Assembly: GCF_028858725.1 (NCBI RefSeq)
Contig: NC_084759.1
Location: forward strand, 139,480,671-139,544,670
Source of the DNA: Colius striatus
Lineage: Eukaryota > Chordata > Aves > Coliiformes > Coliidae
Reading direction: 5' to 3'
DNA length: 64,000 bases
This document shows, one piece after another, positions 62,768 through 64,000 of the stretch (positions are counted from its first letter, which is position 1; each line of letters begins with the position of its first letter). The notes beneath the pieces were generated by a model, which did no database searches, was not told the DNA's origin, and saw only the letters and a program-made list of their open reading frames with translations. A program made the translations under genes and the position numbers.

Positions 62768-64000
62768 GTAGGTTACAACCTGATGACCCTTTTCTATTTT
62801 GCTAAATCTGTTGCAGATATACATCGAGCATTGTGTTTGAAATATAATATTTCTTTCCAACCTTGTGACCACCTTCTGTAACAGCTAATTACTTAGTAGT
62901 TAATTAAGAATTAGTTAACAGCTAATTCCCTATGAAATGCACAGCAATATTTTTGCCTTTGTACTTCAGTGAGGTGATGCTTTGAACAAGACTAAGGAAT
63001 GTTTTCATGTGTGTCTTGTGGATAGTTGGTGCACAAACTTGACTCCTCTAAAGTGGCTTAGCTCTTTAGAATGCAGATGCTCAACTGTTAAAATTGGTCT
63101 CTTTAACAAGCATTTAAGATTATTAGTGTTGGGGGCAAATGCAAGGTTACAGCTGGAGAGAGAGTTTGGAAACTGTTTTCCAGCTGTTGGTAGTAAGAAT
63201 TTATTGTATGTAAAGGTATAAGACTCTTGTATTTGGACAAGAGGTAAAGACATATTTAAGCACGTACTAGTATAAACAAACTTTGCATAATTTGAGAGGC
63301 TGTATTCTAATACCTGTATTAAGAGCTTGCTGTCTGTCACATTCTGAATCTTTCCTATATGTTATTCTGTAAGTCTTTTACAAAAAAGCACTGTTCAAAC
63401 TAAGTATGGCTATTCTGTAGCAATTACTGTATCTCACGGCTGATGGTTATTCTATCAACTTAAACCAAGCCGATAAAAACACTTTTTATGTGAACCAGTT
63501 GTTGAGCACAAACAAGTCCAATTTCTGCAATAGCTAGCCATGCTGATATTTAGACATGCAACAAAGTAAGGAAAAAAATCAAAATCATTCCCGAATTGCC
63601 CTTGAGCTGACTGCAAAACCATTGTGCAAGCAGCCCAGAAAAATGATTGCTGTTATGTTCTGCTGTTTCTCCCGTGGGCCTCTGGTTTGGAATCTCCTTC
63701 TGTCACTTGTCCTTTCAAAACATGCTTTCAAGTAGAAGACTGGTGACACAACAGAATTTTATGTATTTTTGGATAACCAGAACTTTTCTGAGAGCTTATT
63801 AAATATTCCTGATGTATTAGGATTTGATGTACAATCACAATCTTAGTCTTGGGGTTGTTACCACATCAGTATATTCTGAGCTTAGTCTTCAATTAAAACT
63901 TGAAGGACCTGTAGCTGATGAAATCTGAAAGACTTGATTTGCAGACTAGAGAAGGTAAATGCAATTCATAGTAGGGCTTCTATAGGTAAAGCTTCTGAAA
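62768..64000 (+). other. SLC15A5: Start of SLC15A5 intron 1
   Basis: AT-rich sequence follows the donor at 62768 and runs to the window edge. I see no further POT-like coding segment here. The open frames on both strands have no recognisable domain. Confidence 0.7.

Noticed and set aside
1-64000. CRISPR arrays, bacterial operons, phage or toxin systems
   Set aside because: No regularly spaced repeats, ribosome-binding sites or compact gene arrays are present. The sequence is clearly vertebrate.

Overview
The window looks like vertebrate nuclear DNA, almost certainly from a bird. It is AT-rich with very low coding density, its genes are split by introns, and it has one classic CpG island. Its interspersed repeats are CR1-type LINEs on both strands plus an avian-style solo LTR. 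I see no bacterial operons, CRISPR arrays or tRNA/rRNA genes.

Two genes are recognisable. On the minus strand, at about 17.4-26.7 kb, lies MGST1 (microsomal glutathione S-transferase 1). Its three coding exons (22902-22777, 20713-20619, 18017-17771) join in phase to give exactly 155 residues, the family length, and the CpG island at about 25.97-26.66 kb is its likely promoter and first-exon region. On the plus strand, at 62398-62767, lies the first coding exon of a proton-coupled oligopeptide transporter family member, most likely SLC15A5; the rest of that gene runs off the right edge. The divergent MGST1/SLC15A5 arrangement matches the order known from mammals, which supports both names. One gene is a membrane detoxification enzyme and the other a putative solute carrier, so I infer conserved neighbourhood and not a shared pathway.

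Layout: 1-17.0 kb is gene-free sequence downstream of MGST1, with three CR1 copies (about 2.2, 4.0-6.2 and 7.7-8.6 kb). 17.0-26.7 kb is MGST1, with CR1 pieces in its introns, including a CR1 nested inside another CR1. 26.7-62.3 kb is a long divergent intergenic region with CR1 copies at 29.9, 37.8 and 57.0 kb, a 1.0 kb solo LTR at 55.9-56.9 kb, and a 300-base purine tract at 28.2-28.5 kb. It also holds two short exon-like segments (31187-31282 and 59179-59271) with good splice sites and open frames that I cannot assign to any gene. 62.3-64 kb is SLC15A5 exon 1 and the start of its first intron.

The points most worth checking are the two orphan exon-like segments, and the predicted MGST1, which contains no cysteine at all and carries Thr where mammalian enzymes have the stress-sensing Cys49 (residue 50 counting Met).
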